64,000 nt of DNA from Otis tarda (Eukaryota; Chordata; Aves; Otidiformes; Otididae), in NCBI GenBank assembly GCA_026413225.1, contig CM048552.1, forward strand, positions 212,487,553-212,551,552. Reading direction: 5' to 3'. The number at the start of each line of letters is the position of its first letter. The stretch's first letter is position 1. The notes below the pieces were generated by a model. The model worked only from the letters and a program-made list of their open reading frames with translations, did no database searches and was not told where the DNA came from. The position numbers were made by a program, and so were the translations under genes. Below, piece after piece: positions 33,619 through 55,059 of this stretch.

Positions 33619-34366
33619 AGTTTGTCGCTAAAAGAAATGTATTTATGGGCTTGTTGGGTTACGTGAAAACCATACACAGCGTTCCAAGATAGGGAACCAA
33701 ACCAAACCAGTTTTATACTGGTGTAAAAAGAAAAGTCAGCCATAGAGATAAAGCTGCTGAAGAACTGTTGGTCTCCTCTGTGAAGAAGCAGATAGACCAA
33801 TACAGGAGTTACTCAGCTAGTTAAGAGCAGTTTACAGAAAATGCAGGTGTTTCTGTATTGAATCAAGAAAATTTCTCAGTCAGCATTCCAGCTGTAATTT
33901 CTTTGGGCTGTATCTTCAGTTTTTACTTATCAAAATTTCTCTTTAAGGCCTCTAGGTGTTCTGCTCTGTAATTACCGAGGTATTTACTATGTAAATGCTT
34001 ACGCACATAAACCCATGTTATTTTCACAGTACTCTCAAATGAAGCCAAGGAGTTCAGAGGGGGCAAGAACTTACTAAAACCGTGATCCTTCCGGCAATCC
34101 TGTGGGAAAGCGTGTGTGCGCAAGGCTTCAGGGGACTGAGGAATCTCCTGTGATTTGTAGCAATCCCTTAGTAGGATTTTCTAGGAGCACTTAGTGTGTG
34201 AAACTTCATAGTGCGGCAGCCACACGTTACCTGTGTTCATAAAACAATTGTTTAAAAAAAAAAGAAGTAAACAAAGCGGTGAAGAAATATTTTCCAGTTG
34301 TACGGAGATCAGTGTAAATAACAACCCCTTACGTGCTTCCCTACAATAAAGTTGGAATACTCACGC
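33619..34366 (+). other. INTS4: INTS4 3' UTR
   Basis: About 745 bases of non-coding sequence run from the stop codon to just past the AATAAA hexamer. No open frame of note. The end point is inferred from the signal position; the cleavage site itself is not visible. Confidence 0.75.
34345..34350 (+). terminator. INTS4: INTS4 polyadenylation signal AATAAA
   Basis: A canonical AATAAA follows CCCTAC. T- and G-rich sequence, including GTGAACGTGCAGGTTGGGG and a T run, lies downstream as expected for a cleavage and polyadenylation site. I saw no other AATAAA in the preceding 3' UTR. Confidence 0.8.
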
Positions 34367-37300
34367 TAATCTGTTTCCTTTTTATTATATGAGTGAACGT
34401 GCAGGTTGGGGCTAATAGAAGTTTTTGTGATTTTTTTTTTTTTTTTGTTTTATTTTGTGAGCACTGACAGGTTGTGGTCCAAAAACTCATAACCACAAAG
34501 CCATCCAGCTGCTTTAGGTATTCTTAATTAAATATCCTTTAACGCTGCTGCTGTTACAAACTGGGTTTTGGTATTTCACCGTTAGGGCACCGCTTCGGAA
34601 ACCTCCTGCCTGTGTGACAGCCGGGTCGCTACCGGCTGACTTCTCTTTGGCACCCTCAGTTCAGTTCCCAGGGAACAGAGGTTGAGGTACATCTCCTTAC
34701 GAAGCTCTGGGCAGATATTTGATGAGTTGAGCTAACTCGTTACGGACTTTTCTGCTTCCCCCTGTCAATTTTACACTTCACTGGGATGACAAACTGCAGA
34801 AATCCTGGTGAAGACTTTTAAAGGGTGTCCATATGCTCCAGGCCACCACTGATGCTTTGGTGGGGAGAGCAGAGACCACGGGCCGAGGGAACGGCATAAA
34901 CTCTGCCTCTCCTCAGGGTAGTTTGGCTGCTCTGCGGTTGGCAATATTTGAGTTATGATTTATCCTTTGTTCCCAGGCCACAGGCGACCAAACAGCTACT
35001 CCATTCTGGACAATTTTTTTTTTTTTTTTGTGGATGGGGCATCCACATCTTCTCTGAGCAACCTGTTCCAGCGTCTCACCACCCTCATTGTAAAAATATT
35101 TCTTACATCTAAGCTAAATCCACCCTTGTTCTGTTTAAAACCATTGCCCCTTGTCCTGCCACTACAGGCCCTGGTAAAATATTAAAACATCCCTTATTTT
35201 TTTTTAACTGCTTACCTTCATCTCCAATTTATTTTAGCTTACTTTCTCTTTTAAATGCATTTTCACATGATGTTCCAACATATGGGAAATCTGAAAGGAA
35301 ATACAAAGTAAGTATTGCAAGACTTTTTTGTAGTTGTTTAAATCTAGATGTTGACTTTTTCCTCCCACCTCCATGTTTGAGACATTTAGGCTTTGCTGCT
35401 CTCAGAAATACTGATTTCACGTGCTCTGCGGAGCTCCAGGACTTTGTGCCATCTCAGAAGTTATCTCTACCCGTTCACCGGTTGTTCTTTCAATTTGGGT
35501 AAGCGTTGGACTTCTGCACTGCAATAGCCTAAAAGATGATCGATCTCAGAATGAAAACAAAAACAAAGGGCTGTACTCCTGCACCAAGGTAATTTTTCCT
35601 TTTTCATCCCTGTCGAAGAGGGAACAGAGGCCTTCAGATCACAAATCACCCCAATACATGGCGATTCTGTTCTCTCAGGTGTTTGCAGCTGTAGGAACAT
35701 GGTGCCGGTTCCAGAGCTGCAGCCGCAGGGAGATAGTGCAATCGAGAAGCAAGGGCAAATAATTTGCTAAAACATAATAAAAGTCAAACACACCTCACCT
35801 CTAGATTTTGCCTTCTAGTTAAGATGTCAGGGAAGAGGGTCAGGAATCTGACAGAAGAGAGGAAAAGGCTGAATTCACATGAAGGGGGTGTAGCTCAGCG
35901 TGTTGCTGTGTTTATTGTTTTTCCAGATTTAATTATCCATGGCATCTGTGTGTGTGGGGGAAGCCTAGCTCTGAATGCTTTTAATGGGAAATTCATCATC
36001 AGGTTGCTGAAGTCCACGGAAATTTATTAGGCCAATACTTAAAACGCTGAAAATAAATAACGCAATTATCAAGAACACTTGAAATATAATGCGTAAAGGT
36101 ATTTGCAACAAAATTGAAGTTTACGAGATATGAACTCAAATCTGGTGTGGCTTTCACATATTTTATTTTTGAAAGTACAGAAAAACTACAATCACTGCAG
36201 AAAGTACAAAGAAAGTTCTTCGGAAGATGAAAGAACAGGGCACGCATTTAAATCAGGACCATAACGACATAATCTTGGGTTCCAGCTCAGGGAGATGGGT
36301 TTCTTCTGGATTCCTGTCTTGCTTGTCTGAGTTCTCCAATCTTTTGACCAAATCGGAAATAAAATCACTATTTTCCTCTTATTTCACTTACATCCTCCAG
36401 TTTATTCTTTAATTTACAGTTTGCTAATGCAATTATTACTGCGACATCAACGTTTGAAGGCTCATAGACGCTGGGCTTTGCACAAATGCTGCCCCCTGTC
36501 CCTTAAAAATGCTGGTCATGTTGCGTTCGCCGCGTCTGCGAGCCTTTTTGCTGCCCGTTTCTCCTGGCTGCCAGCTCGCTCGTGCTGCTTCACAAAGATA
36601 AGGGCCGGGGAGCGACCCGCTCGGCGGCGGAGCAGCTGGGTTGGTGGAATCTTCTGGCACCCGGCCCAGCCGCGACTCCGCTTTAATGAGAATGTCAGGA
36701 GTTCACTGCCTACTGGGAGACTGGTTTCCTGGTGGGAGGCAGAGCAGCGATGTATGTGAGGAATCCTGCCCTCTAAAAGTGCGTTCCCATGATCTGGGCG
36801 ACGAGCCTGTAATTTTAACAAATTATTTATGGCTTTAGCTGAAAGCAGCGATTTCATAAAGATACTGTTTTGAGCTCCAGTTGAATTTTTTTTTTTTTTT
36901 TTCTGAATCAGTCCCAGCTGTTTCCACCATGTAGCAAAGCAATTTCAGACACCAAGGAGGAAATGGGGCTTTGAGTGACTGGAGCAGCCCAAGTGGGGCA
37001 GCTGCTTTTGTTGGGAAGCTGCGACGAGAGCCATAACAGAAGAAGCGGATGGAAAAGACTTGCAGCATATGATCTCAAATTGACATTAAAATTTTGTACT
37101 GAGGGTAGCAAAACTTAGCAGTTTTCCTTTAAAAAGAGAAATGTGTTTCTTTGCATCCTACAGCTCCCCATTTTAGAAGTGGAATCTTCTGTATCCTACC
37201 GGTTGCCAAATGAAAGGAACAATGAAGAGGCTGCAGCACAAAGCCGAGTAGGGCGCACCTCGGAAAGTCACCTGGCAATGCTGAACGGGCTGCGCTCCTC

Positions 37301-38739
37301 CCATGCCTTTTGGGAGGGGGAAAAAAAAAACAAAACCCACGTAGCAGCAGCAGCATGAGGAGCCCACAGTATTTTTCTCAAATGTAGGACCTGGACTGAG
37401 CGGTTTTGTTGAATGTGACTTCATCATTATTATGCCAGGTAAAAACACTAAAAAATAAAAGGGAAAAAACTGGAATTGAAGATGTTTGCTCAACTTCTAA
37501 CAGCGTAACACGCATGCTGCAGCACTTCAGAAACTGGAATTGTCCTCTCAGTAAAAGCCTTACAAAGCCTCCTCCTATTTAAGGCGTCCTTAAGGCCCAA
37601 AAGCTCATGAAATAACGCAAATATATCACCGTGATCAAAAAAGTCAAGCCGCCTCCACTCTTCAATGCAAAAAGTCTTCACGCTGGTTCTACTGGCATTC
37701 CCTTGGGATGACGACGGTCTCCTGAGTCGGGGGGGTTCATCTACTTCACACCACGCAAGTTACTCAGAACAACGTCGCAGCAATTCTGAGGAGCATTCTG
37801 CCAGCTGCTGTGTGAGAGGACACGGATGCAGCTGGAAGGGCAGCTCTCGCTGGTTTAGGTAAGATGTTGCCTCAACTAGAGCTACGCTAAGAGAAAAATA
37901 TTGCTGTCATCAGGAGATTGCAAGATAAACCTTTCAAGTACTCCCTTTCCCTTTACACCACATTGTATTTTAGCAGATAAAAAGTTTAAGTAATTACCAG
38001 AGCAAATAAAAAGGAAAAAAAAACAAACCAACAAACCCATAGTATTTTGTGAAGGGTTATTCTTGGGTCTTGGGAAAGCCAGCGCGTTCTCATACCAAGC
38101 TAAGCCTCTCTGCTACTGCTCGGGTAGCGCCGAGTGCCTCGGGGCTTTCATAGCGGCGTCTTTGTACTGGAAAGTAACACACACAGACTGAATATGCACA
38201 GACCAGGAATTAGTCAGCCTGGTGGGGAAAAAAATATAAATTCTACAGTAGGTAACTTGTAACTGGTCATATTAATAGAAGTCCACCAAGAACAGCAACT
38301 TATTATATTTTCAGTGTAATAATACGCTTGTTGGCACAATGTTTAAATCATCAGATGATGACCACCAGTGAGAATTCTCACATCCATCCCCAGCTTGCCA
38401 GCAGCAATTTAGACTGATTTCCTTCAGATTGACATTTTAAGTTGCAAACTCTAGATTTGTGACAAATCTTTCTGCTGATTTTAAGCAGGCAGGGACTTTT
38501 GAATAGATATGTATTGCAAAACTCAGTCCCGACAGGTCACAATTAATAAGAAAATTCTTTAAGGCCTTTATGTTTATTCCCTGTAGACATTTTTTTCCCT
38601 TTTCCAAGCTCAACATAAAATTTAAAAGTGCTAAATTATGGGATGTTCTTGAGTTATCACAAACAGATCTGCATAGACAATATCTCGACTGAAGACGCCA
38701 GCAGGAGGCAAAGCTGTGTTTTCGGGCTTCGCTTTTTAA
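34367..38739. other. Intergenic region between convergent INTS4 and AAMDC 3' ends
   Basis: About 4.4 kb with no supported gene. Contents are a T tract at about 34430, a minus-strand CR1 scrap at 35026-35190, an isolated CpG-dense patch at 36525-36685, and otherwise AT-rich sequence. Open frames such as 35421-35762 have no recognisable product. Confidence 0.7.
35026..35190 (-). mobile_element. CR1 scrap lacking both ends
   Basis: Begins at a T tract with GGATGGGGCATCCACATC and stops after ACAGGCCCTGGTAAAATA. The usual 3' end is missing. Lies between INTS4 and AAMDC. Confidence 0.85.
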
Positions 38740-38761
38740 TTTATTTTATTTTTAATTTATT
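38740..38761 (-). terminator. AAMDC: AAMDC polyadenylation signal cluster
   Basis: Three AATAAA hexamers read on the minus strand (TTTATT on plus) at 38740-38745, 38745-38750 and 38756-38761, about 440 bases past the stop codon. A further AATAAA at 38573-38578 is a possible distal alternative. Which one is used is not visible. Confidence 0.6.
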
Positions 38762-39201
38762 TTTATAGTGGTGGTAAAGTGCTTCTTTACCACTGCTTCA
38801 TATCTACCACTTGATTGTACTCATCAGATAATTTATGGCTGTGTTCCAATAGCCAAAAATGTAAGTTTGGGCCATTTCCTAATAAAAGCATTCACAACGT
38901 AGTACCTTAATTTACCCAACCGGTGAAAAGTTAAGTAACCAAAATACGGGCAGCCTTCAGAGGAAGACTCAGTCAATCTCAAGAACGTACGGAAATGTTT
39001 CTGTAATTAAATTATTTCATTAACAGCCTTCTTTTGGAGCACTCAATTTGTTTAAATCCTGAACTAATAAACCGTCCTTGCATTTTAGATTGTCAGCGCG
39101 CAAATGCCTTGGCACAGGAGTCCACGCTCTGTTGACTGTAATTTGATTCAGCGGAGAGGCGTGTCGGTGATTTGGCTGCGCTCACGATGAGCTGTAAGGG
39201 T
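38762..39201 (-). other. AAMDC: AAMDC 3' UTR
   Basis: Non-coding sequence between the stop codon and the first AATAAA cluster. It includes a 9-bp perfect hairpin at 38771-38793 just before the polyadenylation signals. Confidence 0.55.
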
Positions 39202-47988
<8,787 letters not shown>

Positions 47989-48070
47989 CGCCACCCGCGC
48001 GCGACCCCTGGCCCCGCCGGGCGCAACGTCCCGCTTCCCCCGCGCCGCTGGGGGCGGGAACGCTCGCTGC
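47989..48070 (-). other. AAMDC: Probable non-coding first exon of AAMDC
   Basis: The only strong minus-strand donor near the CpG island is GTGAGT at 47988-47983, so a 5' UTR exon likely ends at 47989. The 5' limit is a guess: a start site just downstream, in minus-strand terms, of the inverted CCAAT boxes at 48077 and 48121. Transcript data would be needed to confirm. Confidence 0.5.
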
Positions 48071-48343
48071 CCTCTCATTGGCTAATGCTGCCTGCCAGCC
48101 CCGCCCCTCCGCCCGCTCTCATTGGTCAGGCCGGCGGCCTATCCCTCCCTCTCTCCCCCACCCAACCACTGCCCCGCCTTGTTTTCATTCCCCGGGCCGC
48201 ACGAGGCGGGGGGTGCCGCCCCGCGCCGCTCTAGCCAGCGCCCCCGCCCCCCCCGTTGCATTGTGGGATCGTGGCGGCGCGGCCCGGCGGCGCCCCCTCC
48301 CTCCCTCCCCTTCCCCAGCTCCTTCTCCATCCTCAGGTTCAAG
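47990..48343. promoter_or_regulatory. Bidirectional CpG-island promoter of AAMDC and RSF1
   Basis: This very CpG-rich interval separates the divergent AAMDC and RSF1 genes. It contains two ATTGG elements (inverted CCAAT, NF-Y type) at 48077-48081 and 48121-48125, 44 bases apart. GC boxes occur, for example CCCCGCCCC at 48099-48107. AAGATGGCGG at 48341-48350, a YY1-like site, overlaps the RSF1 start codon. No TATA box. Twin CCAAT boxes with GC boxes are typical of head-to-head housekeeping promoters. Confidence 0.75.
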
Positions 48344-48542
48344 ATGGCGGCGGCGGCGGCTCCTCCGGCTGCATCTCCGCCTCCCCCTCCTCCGGCAGGC
48401 CCGTGCTGCCCGGGTTCGTGGCCGAACTTCGCCGTCGTCTGCTCTTTCCTCGAACGCTACGGGGCCTTGCTGGACCTGCCCGAGCTGCCCTTCCCCGAGC
48501 TGGAGCGCGTCCTGCAGCCGCCGCAGGAGCCCGGAGACCAGG
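48344..48542 (+). CDS. RSF1: Remodeling and spacing factor 1, exon 1 (partial gene)
   Basis: RSF1 is the histone-binding partner of the SNF2H (SMARCA5) ATPase in the RSF nucleosome-spacing complex. This exon encodes 66 residues: a low-complexity Ala/Pro leader, then WPNFAVVCSFLERYGALLDL and PELPFPELERVLQ, which match the human N-terminus closely. The PHD finger and acidic regions are encoded downstream of the window. The ATG at 48344 has A at -3 and G at +4. The same frame is open upstream from 48122, but homology begins here. The donor G|GTGAGC at 48543 leaves phase 1, matching the human junction. The Ala/Pro leader differs in length from human and comes from GCG and CCN repeats. Confidence 0.95.
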
Positions 48543-51500
48543 GTGAGCGGCCCGGATACCTGCCCCCCCACCCCTCCGCCTCTCTTTTCCCCTCACGACC
48601 GGCTGAGGGGAGCCGGGGGGCAGAGGGGGGCCGGGGCTATTCCTTCCCCCCCCGGCCTCATCCCGGCCCTGGGGGTGGAGCGCACGGAGAGAGAGGAGGG
48701 GCCTGGGATTCCCGGAGCGGCCCTCCTGGGGGGGAGCCCTCTCCCCCCCCCCTCACCGCGCCCCTTCCTTTTTTTTTTTTTTAGGGGGCAGCAGCTGTTT
48801 GTGTGTGTGGGGAGCTGGCTCCCCCACAGTGGAGGAGAGGAACGCCCCCCCCCCCCTCGCCTCCCGCCCCCAGTCCTCCCCTCTCTCAGTGTTGGCTCTG
48901 ATCCCCCCCACCCCAGCCCCGTTTCTCCGGGTTTGCTCCGGAGCTTCTGTGCTTCCTGCAGAAAGGGAAGATAAGCTAAAATAACTATTTTTGTTCAGGC
49001 TGGCGCTGGCAGCGAGTCTCTTCTATCTCCTCTCCTTCACCCCCAGCTTGAGGGTCGTTTTGCAGCCCCCCCTCCCCCCCCCATGTATGTGTCCTTTTTT
49101 ATTTGTCCCCTGAAGGAAGGGGACAGACACACACAGAAGGCAACGTCCTGATCCTCTTTCACCCCCGCTTCTTTCCTCTCTGTATATGCGGGGTGAGGAA
49201 TGGGGGGAGGGCACAGAGAAGCCCTGAGCCCTCCCCACGGCTGCTGTTGTAGGCCATCTTCCCCCCCCCCCGCCAAACACAGCCAGCCATTGTGTGCCAT
49301 CTCCATCCCTCTCTTCTCCTCCCCCTCGTCCCCCCTTGTAGTTGGGGAGGGGATGGATAATAAGCTCGCTGCTTGCTCCTTCCCCACCGCCACTTGAGCT
49401 GGGCGAGGTGGAGGGATGGGTTATGCCCTCCACTGTTTTCTTTCAAGCTGCTCCTCCTCTCCTCTCCTCTCTCTCCAGCAGCAGATTTGGTTGCCAGACT
49501 CTCCAATTCCAGCTCCCTGCAATGGCTGGGGGAGGGCCCCGGGCCAAGAGAGCAGCCTGGGGGAGGGCTGTGTGGAGGCGGCGGTAGGAATATAGAGGGG
49601 AAGGTGCTTGTTGCTTTTGGTCTCTTGTCTCTATTATTGGTTTGGTTGTTGCCTCTGCACTCTTGCCACATAGGGAGATCGCGGAACTCACAGCGCATGC
49701 TCGGCAAGGCCCCATAGAAACTTCCTGCTGCTGGAGAAGCCCAGCTCACGGCTGCTTTTGGGCCGACAGCCTCTGCTTTTCCCCCCGCAAAAGGCACTCG
49801 CTTCCACCTCCCTCCCCACCAAACCCACCCTGTATGTGGGGGGTTTTGTTTAAATCGGTGTTTGGGTACTTCCTCGGATAAAGGAAGTTGCTTTTTGCAA
49901 AGTGTTGACGTCCTGTCGGTGAGTTCACAGCAGTCGCTGCTGAAATATAATGAAATAAGATTAATGTATTGTCTCCTCGTGTTGTCTGGCACCTAATCAA
50001 TAGAAAAAAGACAGGTGAGATCTGCTAACTTCTAAAACCAGGGTTAACTTTCATGAAAATTGGTATTTATATTCAGTTCCCCAGCACTCCTATACCTCTT
50101 ATGTTATGTAAAAAAAAAAAAGACTAGGAAAAAAACATTGTTTTGTTAAATTGTTACAGAACTTATTCATTAAAAACACCAACATATTTAAAAGTTTGAA
50201 TTGTTGGAGAATGTTCCTTTTAAAGCAATGTCTGTAAAAAAAAAAAACCTAATGCTTTTACTGTGTGACACAGTATAAGTGGGTGTGTAAGAGTAATTTC
50301 TTGTGTGAACTGCAGAATGAATTAAAATGAAAGGATGAGATAGTGGCCTGTGTTTTAAGTATATGCATTTGATTAAAAAAAAAAAAAGAAATTCTGATGA
50401 CTTTAAGTGCATGAGGGAGGGCTTTATCAGGAAGGCGATGATTACTGCATAACCCTTTTCTAAAAAGCTTTCAAATGACTTACATTTATAGAGTTTGCAT
50501 TATGGGTTGATTTGATACTTGCTGAATTTTTACACTTTTCGCTATATTGCTTTTCCTGTTTGGCAGGGGACAGGTTATTCTTGCTGTTTTAAAACAGTCC
50601 CCCCAAATGGGAGTATTTTTCACTTCAGAAAATGTAATCTCTAAATTACTTGGGGTTTTTGCTTGTGCCTGGTGTAGATGATGTATTTGCTTGCATTTTC
50701 TCATCTCTAAGAAAGAAAGTGTGGAAGTGTGAAAACCAAACTTGGGTGATTTTTGACATTTTGTGTGATAACTTGTGTGACAGGGGTTTTATTTTCCTTT
50801 GATACAACCAACTCGCCGGGCTTGCTTTGTGGTGCCGGTAGCTGTTACCTGGTGTATTTTATGCTTTTTGAAAAATAGTTGCAATGACTTGATCTCTCTA
50901 CGTGATTTTTACTTCATTTAGTCCCGAAAGTGGTGTTTTTAAGGGTACAAGTCATAAAGTTGCTAAACATTGATTGAAAACTGAAGTGGCCGTTTTTTTT
51001 TTTCTGAACATCTGTTACTTACCAACTGTATGTAGTTTTCCTTGGATAGCAAAAGGGATTTTGCTTTCAGTTCTATTCAGTTAGTTTTGATTTTGATATC
51101 ACCATTGCTTGACAGTGGATTTGCGTTGACAGTAATACATAAAAAAATCTAAGCAAATAGCTACAAAACCTCAAAGTGTTTTTTTCTGTCTTACTTAAAA
51201 TCTGAAACAAGTTTTAAATCTCAGCTGCCAGGTAATGGCTGTTTGGAACTCCTCTCCATCTTCATTTTGCAGTCAAGGAAGGGAATAAATAATTTGGGGG
51301 TTTTGTTGATTATTTTCAACACTGTTTTGATGCTCAGCAGTTTCAAAAGTGTTTTAGGGATGTTTGGTGTTGTGTGTGTTTGGTTTTTTTTAAATAAACA
51401 TAGCCTATATTTTTCTTGTCTGAAGACTTATTCTTGGAAGATGCTGGTAGAAGTTATTTTCTTCATATGAAGAGTCTCAAGGAGAACTAGGAGCTCAAGC

Positions 51501-54500
51501 TTGAATGTTGTTCAGTAGTTGTATAACAGTCATATTTTATTTCCTGTTAATAATTAGAACAAAGAGCTTGTTCATTATTAAGGAAATGTGGTAGAGCCTT
51601 CCCTTAGAGGAAGGAGTGCTCTGTGGATGCTGAGCAGATGTTGACAGCTAGGAAGCTGTCAAATATTTCTTAGAAGGATTTTAGATTTTTGTTAATGCTC
51701 AGACAGCACTCGAACTTTGCCATATTGCCTCTCTTAGCTGAGAATTTCAGGACAAATAGAAATGACAGCAGTGCTTGAGTATGAATAGTTTTCTGTAGTA
51801 GTCTGGTTTAGCTGTCAAACCTGCTACTAATACAAGTGAATTTGATGTTCCAGCTGTGTGTACACAGATACGGTCTTGTCTTAAAATGCACAAACCAATT
51901 TAAAGTGTTCTTTGGGATTTGATGGCTAATGTAAATCATGCTCAAATAGGAAACTGAGAATGTATGGTGTTGATTTTGCCCGTTGCTATTGAATGGTGGG
52001 ATAAACTGGTTGCTGTGGAAATAGTCTGCTCCTTACGAAGGCTGTCTGATAAAATAGCTTAACTTTTCTGGCTGGTGGTTCGTTTGAAAGTTGTAATGAT
52101 TCAAACAAACTAACGAGACCTGTGTTTATCTGGTGAAGGTTTTATTTGATGAAGAATAATTATCTTGCCTTTGAGAATGGTTATCCTTGCTTTACGTGCA
52201 GTGTTGTGACTTGGGTTGCAGTTATGGCCATCTTAAACTTCTTTGGGAGGAATAAAATCGAGTCTCTATCAAGATGGTGACAGTGTTGACTCATAAAATT
52301 TGCTAGCTGAAATGCTGCAAAAAAGGATTTATTAAAAAGCAACTCAATACATGATTTTAAGTGGAACTTCTGAGGGCTGGGAGGTGTCGTTGCCCCCGTA
52401 ATTACTGTACTTTTAGATGCAAAACTAAAGTAACTATACAGATCATCCCGCAGTGTGCCACAGTACCGTATCTCTCTTGGCTCTGCTTGCTTCTAAAGGC
52501 AAACCTGTGCAAACTGGAACAAATCATCACAGGAAGAGCAGTTGCAAATTAAAATATCAAATATATGTGATAGAAGGGAGCAAGAACTATATCTGTGTTT
52601 AGGGCTGTGCTTAAGGAACTACGGTATCAAATCGCCGCCTCCTTTGTGTTGGTAAATAGCTTGAGAATCAGTATAAATGTTAATTAAGCACTTGGTCTCT
52701 TGTGAATGAAAATATTAGTAGAATGTTAGCTTGCACAACAGAGAGCTAACTTTACACAGGACTACGCAGAACGCTCGCTGGTTTGCCAGGTTCCCTAGTG
52801 TGTGAATGGGAGAACCTCTCCCGGAGGTGAATGCCATCTTCTGAAGTTGTTAGGCTGTCTCAGCTCGTCAGTTTTTGCAGTTTTTTCTTAGCAGTGTGGG
52901 GTTTGATTTGTTCTGGATTGAAATGGTAACAGGTATGCATCTTTGCGTATGCTTTCCCCAAAATGGCAAACTTGCCTCAAAGTCTTGCTGGTAGTGATCA
53001 TGCTAACGGCGGTCTTGGAAGCAGCAAGTGTGTTTTGGTGTGTGGATTTCCAGTCTGAGGCACTCTTCTATGTCCTCACCGAGCTCAAACTTCATCTCCT
53101 TGACCATCACCCTGACAGACTGACCCAGCCTAGAACTTTGTTGCTTAATTACAGCATGAAGGTGCTGCGTTTGTTTGGAGTTTGGTAGTAAAAGCACTCT
53201 TTGCACGTTGGCTCGGGTTTGAGAGGTGTAAAGAAAGACATCATGAGATGCAGATGCCTGGTAGCAGGCCCATTTTTGTAAGTTTTTTCTCCCCTTTCTA
53301 TACTGAGAACTGAGGTTAACGGCAGATAGAGTCTAGAAAATCTGTGCAAGCCATTTATACTTTCTTTAATTTTTTTTTCAGTAGAGAATACCTGATACTA
53401 CACTGTAGAACTGAAAAAGCCCATATAGTCTTCCGAGCTGCTTCAAAGCAGTAAGTTCTCTTACAAGCTGCTCTATTTTTTCTCAATCTTCTAGACACAG
53501 AACATCTTTTTTCTCTTTTCAAATGAATTTGGGTACTGAAGTTGTTTGCTTCAGTGCTTATGTCACTTTTGAAGATTGTCATCTCAATACCTCTGGAAAA
53601 CTTTACAGCATCAAGCTTAAGGATTCTTACCGTTCTCTGAAAAAATTAACTTTGACTTAAATTGCCGTTGAACGTCTGTATGGGAGGAACACACCTGAAG
53701 CTTTGTGGCTGTTTAATATAGCAAGCAAAAGCCAACCATACCTCATGGCAAGGAGTTTGACAGACTTCAAGCTTAAGGTGAGGTGTGTTCCTAATAAAGA
53801 GGGTAGTGAGGCAGTGTTCTGTTAATGTGATTGATTTTCCTCATATTTACGGCTAGGTATCGAGCGTGTTTGTGTACTATTGATCAGAAGTTATGGCGCT
53901 CGATGTGACTTGGGTAAAGCCATGGATGTATTGCAATAAGATGTAATATCCACAGTAGATTAGTTATTAAAAGTAGGCAATAAATGTGATGTGGAAGTGC
54001 TGTCAAACACTATTTCACTTAAATCTCAAAATTTAATAACTGGTACTGTACTTACTAACTGCTTTCAATGCAGAAAGATTAATTCATGTGGTGTCCTCTT
54101 ATGTGAACACACGAGTTCTGACATCTAACGTCGGTAGTGTCTGTGATGCTGGATGGGTGGAGTTTATTCACACACCATGTAATGCTGAATCTTCTTTATT
54201 AAGCATATTTAAGTGTGGATACATTGATATTACAAGCTTGCTTCTGCCATAAAGCTGTATCAGCTAGTCGGAGGTAACACTTTTCATCTGCTCTGCAGGT
54301 CTGAGCGTTTGTATCTTATCACACCCTTTCCTTTATGAGTAAGAAATGTAACTGTCGAGCAGTTTTCACCTGAATGCAGGCTGAGCTTGCTTGGGTATAT
54401 GTGGAATATAAATAGATCATTGGTTTCCTGCTGCATGTAGGGACTGAACTAAAACACTTGTATCAAAGCCATTAATCCACTTGTTAGTAAAATGCAGTGT

Positions 54501-55059
54501 TTTTAAGTTAGCAACAAACTATTGGGGAATAAAAGTGTACCTACAGAACTTTAGAACACGCTGTATTACTTCTGTGCCTGTTTCATTTTTGGATATGATC
54601 GGAATTCTACATCTCTAATGTTTCTGGATATCGAATTAAATGATCTGTTGGAGGTAGAGTCCAGTAGCTTGGAGCTGAAATTTTCAAACAGCGTAACAGG
54701 GATAAATTCTGAGAAAGTAGTAAGGGTAATCATTCTTGTACTGGCTTCACGGCAAAGAAGTCTCTAACGCGGAATAAGCTCCTATTCTATACACTTAAGT
54801 CACTTCAGATTAATATGACTTTAAGGTCAGGATGCTTTATCTACATGTGCTTCTCTGTTATTCATTTAGGAAGTTAATTAAGTTTACCTTGGAATTAATT
54901 ATAATAGAGTATGGATGCATATCCTTGTTCTAACTATTCCTATTTCAATGGTTTTTCTGTGGTGAGACTTCATAGCTTTATGTGCGTTGAGCTGGCATGT
55001 CAGCTCACCTGAGTGCTCTTGTGTTTAGGCTGGCAATGCCAGTTTTAACTGGGCTCTAC

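Noticed and set aside
35421-35762. 113-codon frame between INTS4 and AAMDC
   Set aside because: No recognisable protein, no splice or promoter context; consistent with chance.
48122-48343. Upstream in-frame extension of RSF1 (start at 48122)
   Set aside because: The frame is open, but the translation is not like RSF1, lies in the promoter with CCAAT boxes, and the ATG at 48344 has the strong Kozak context and homology.
49159-49992. 277-codon open frame on the minus strand
   Set aside because: Lies opposite pyrimidine-rich intron sequence. The translation is low-complexity with no recognisable domain.
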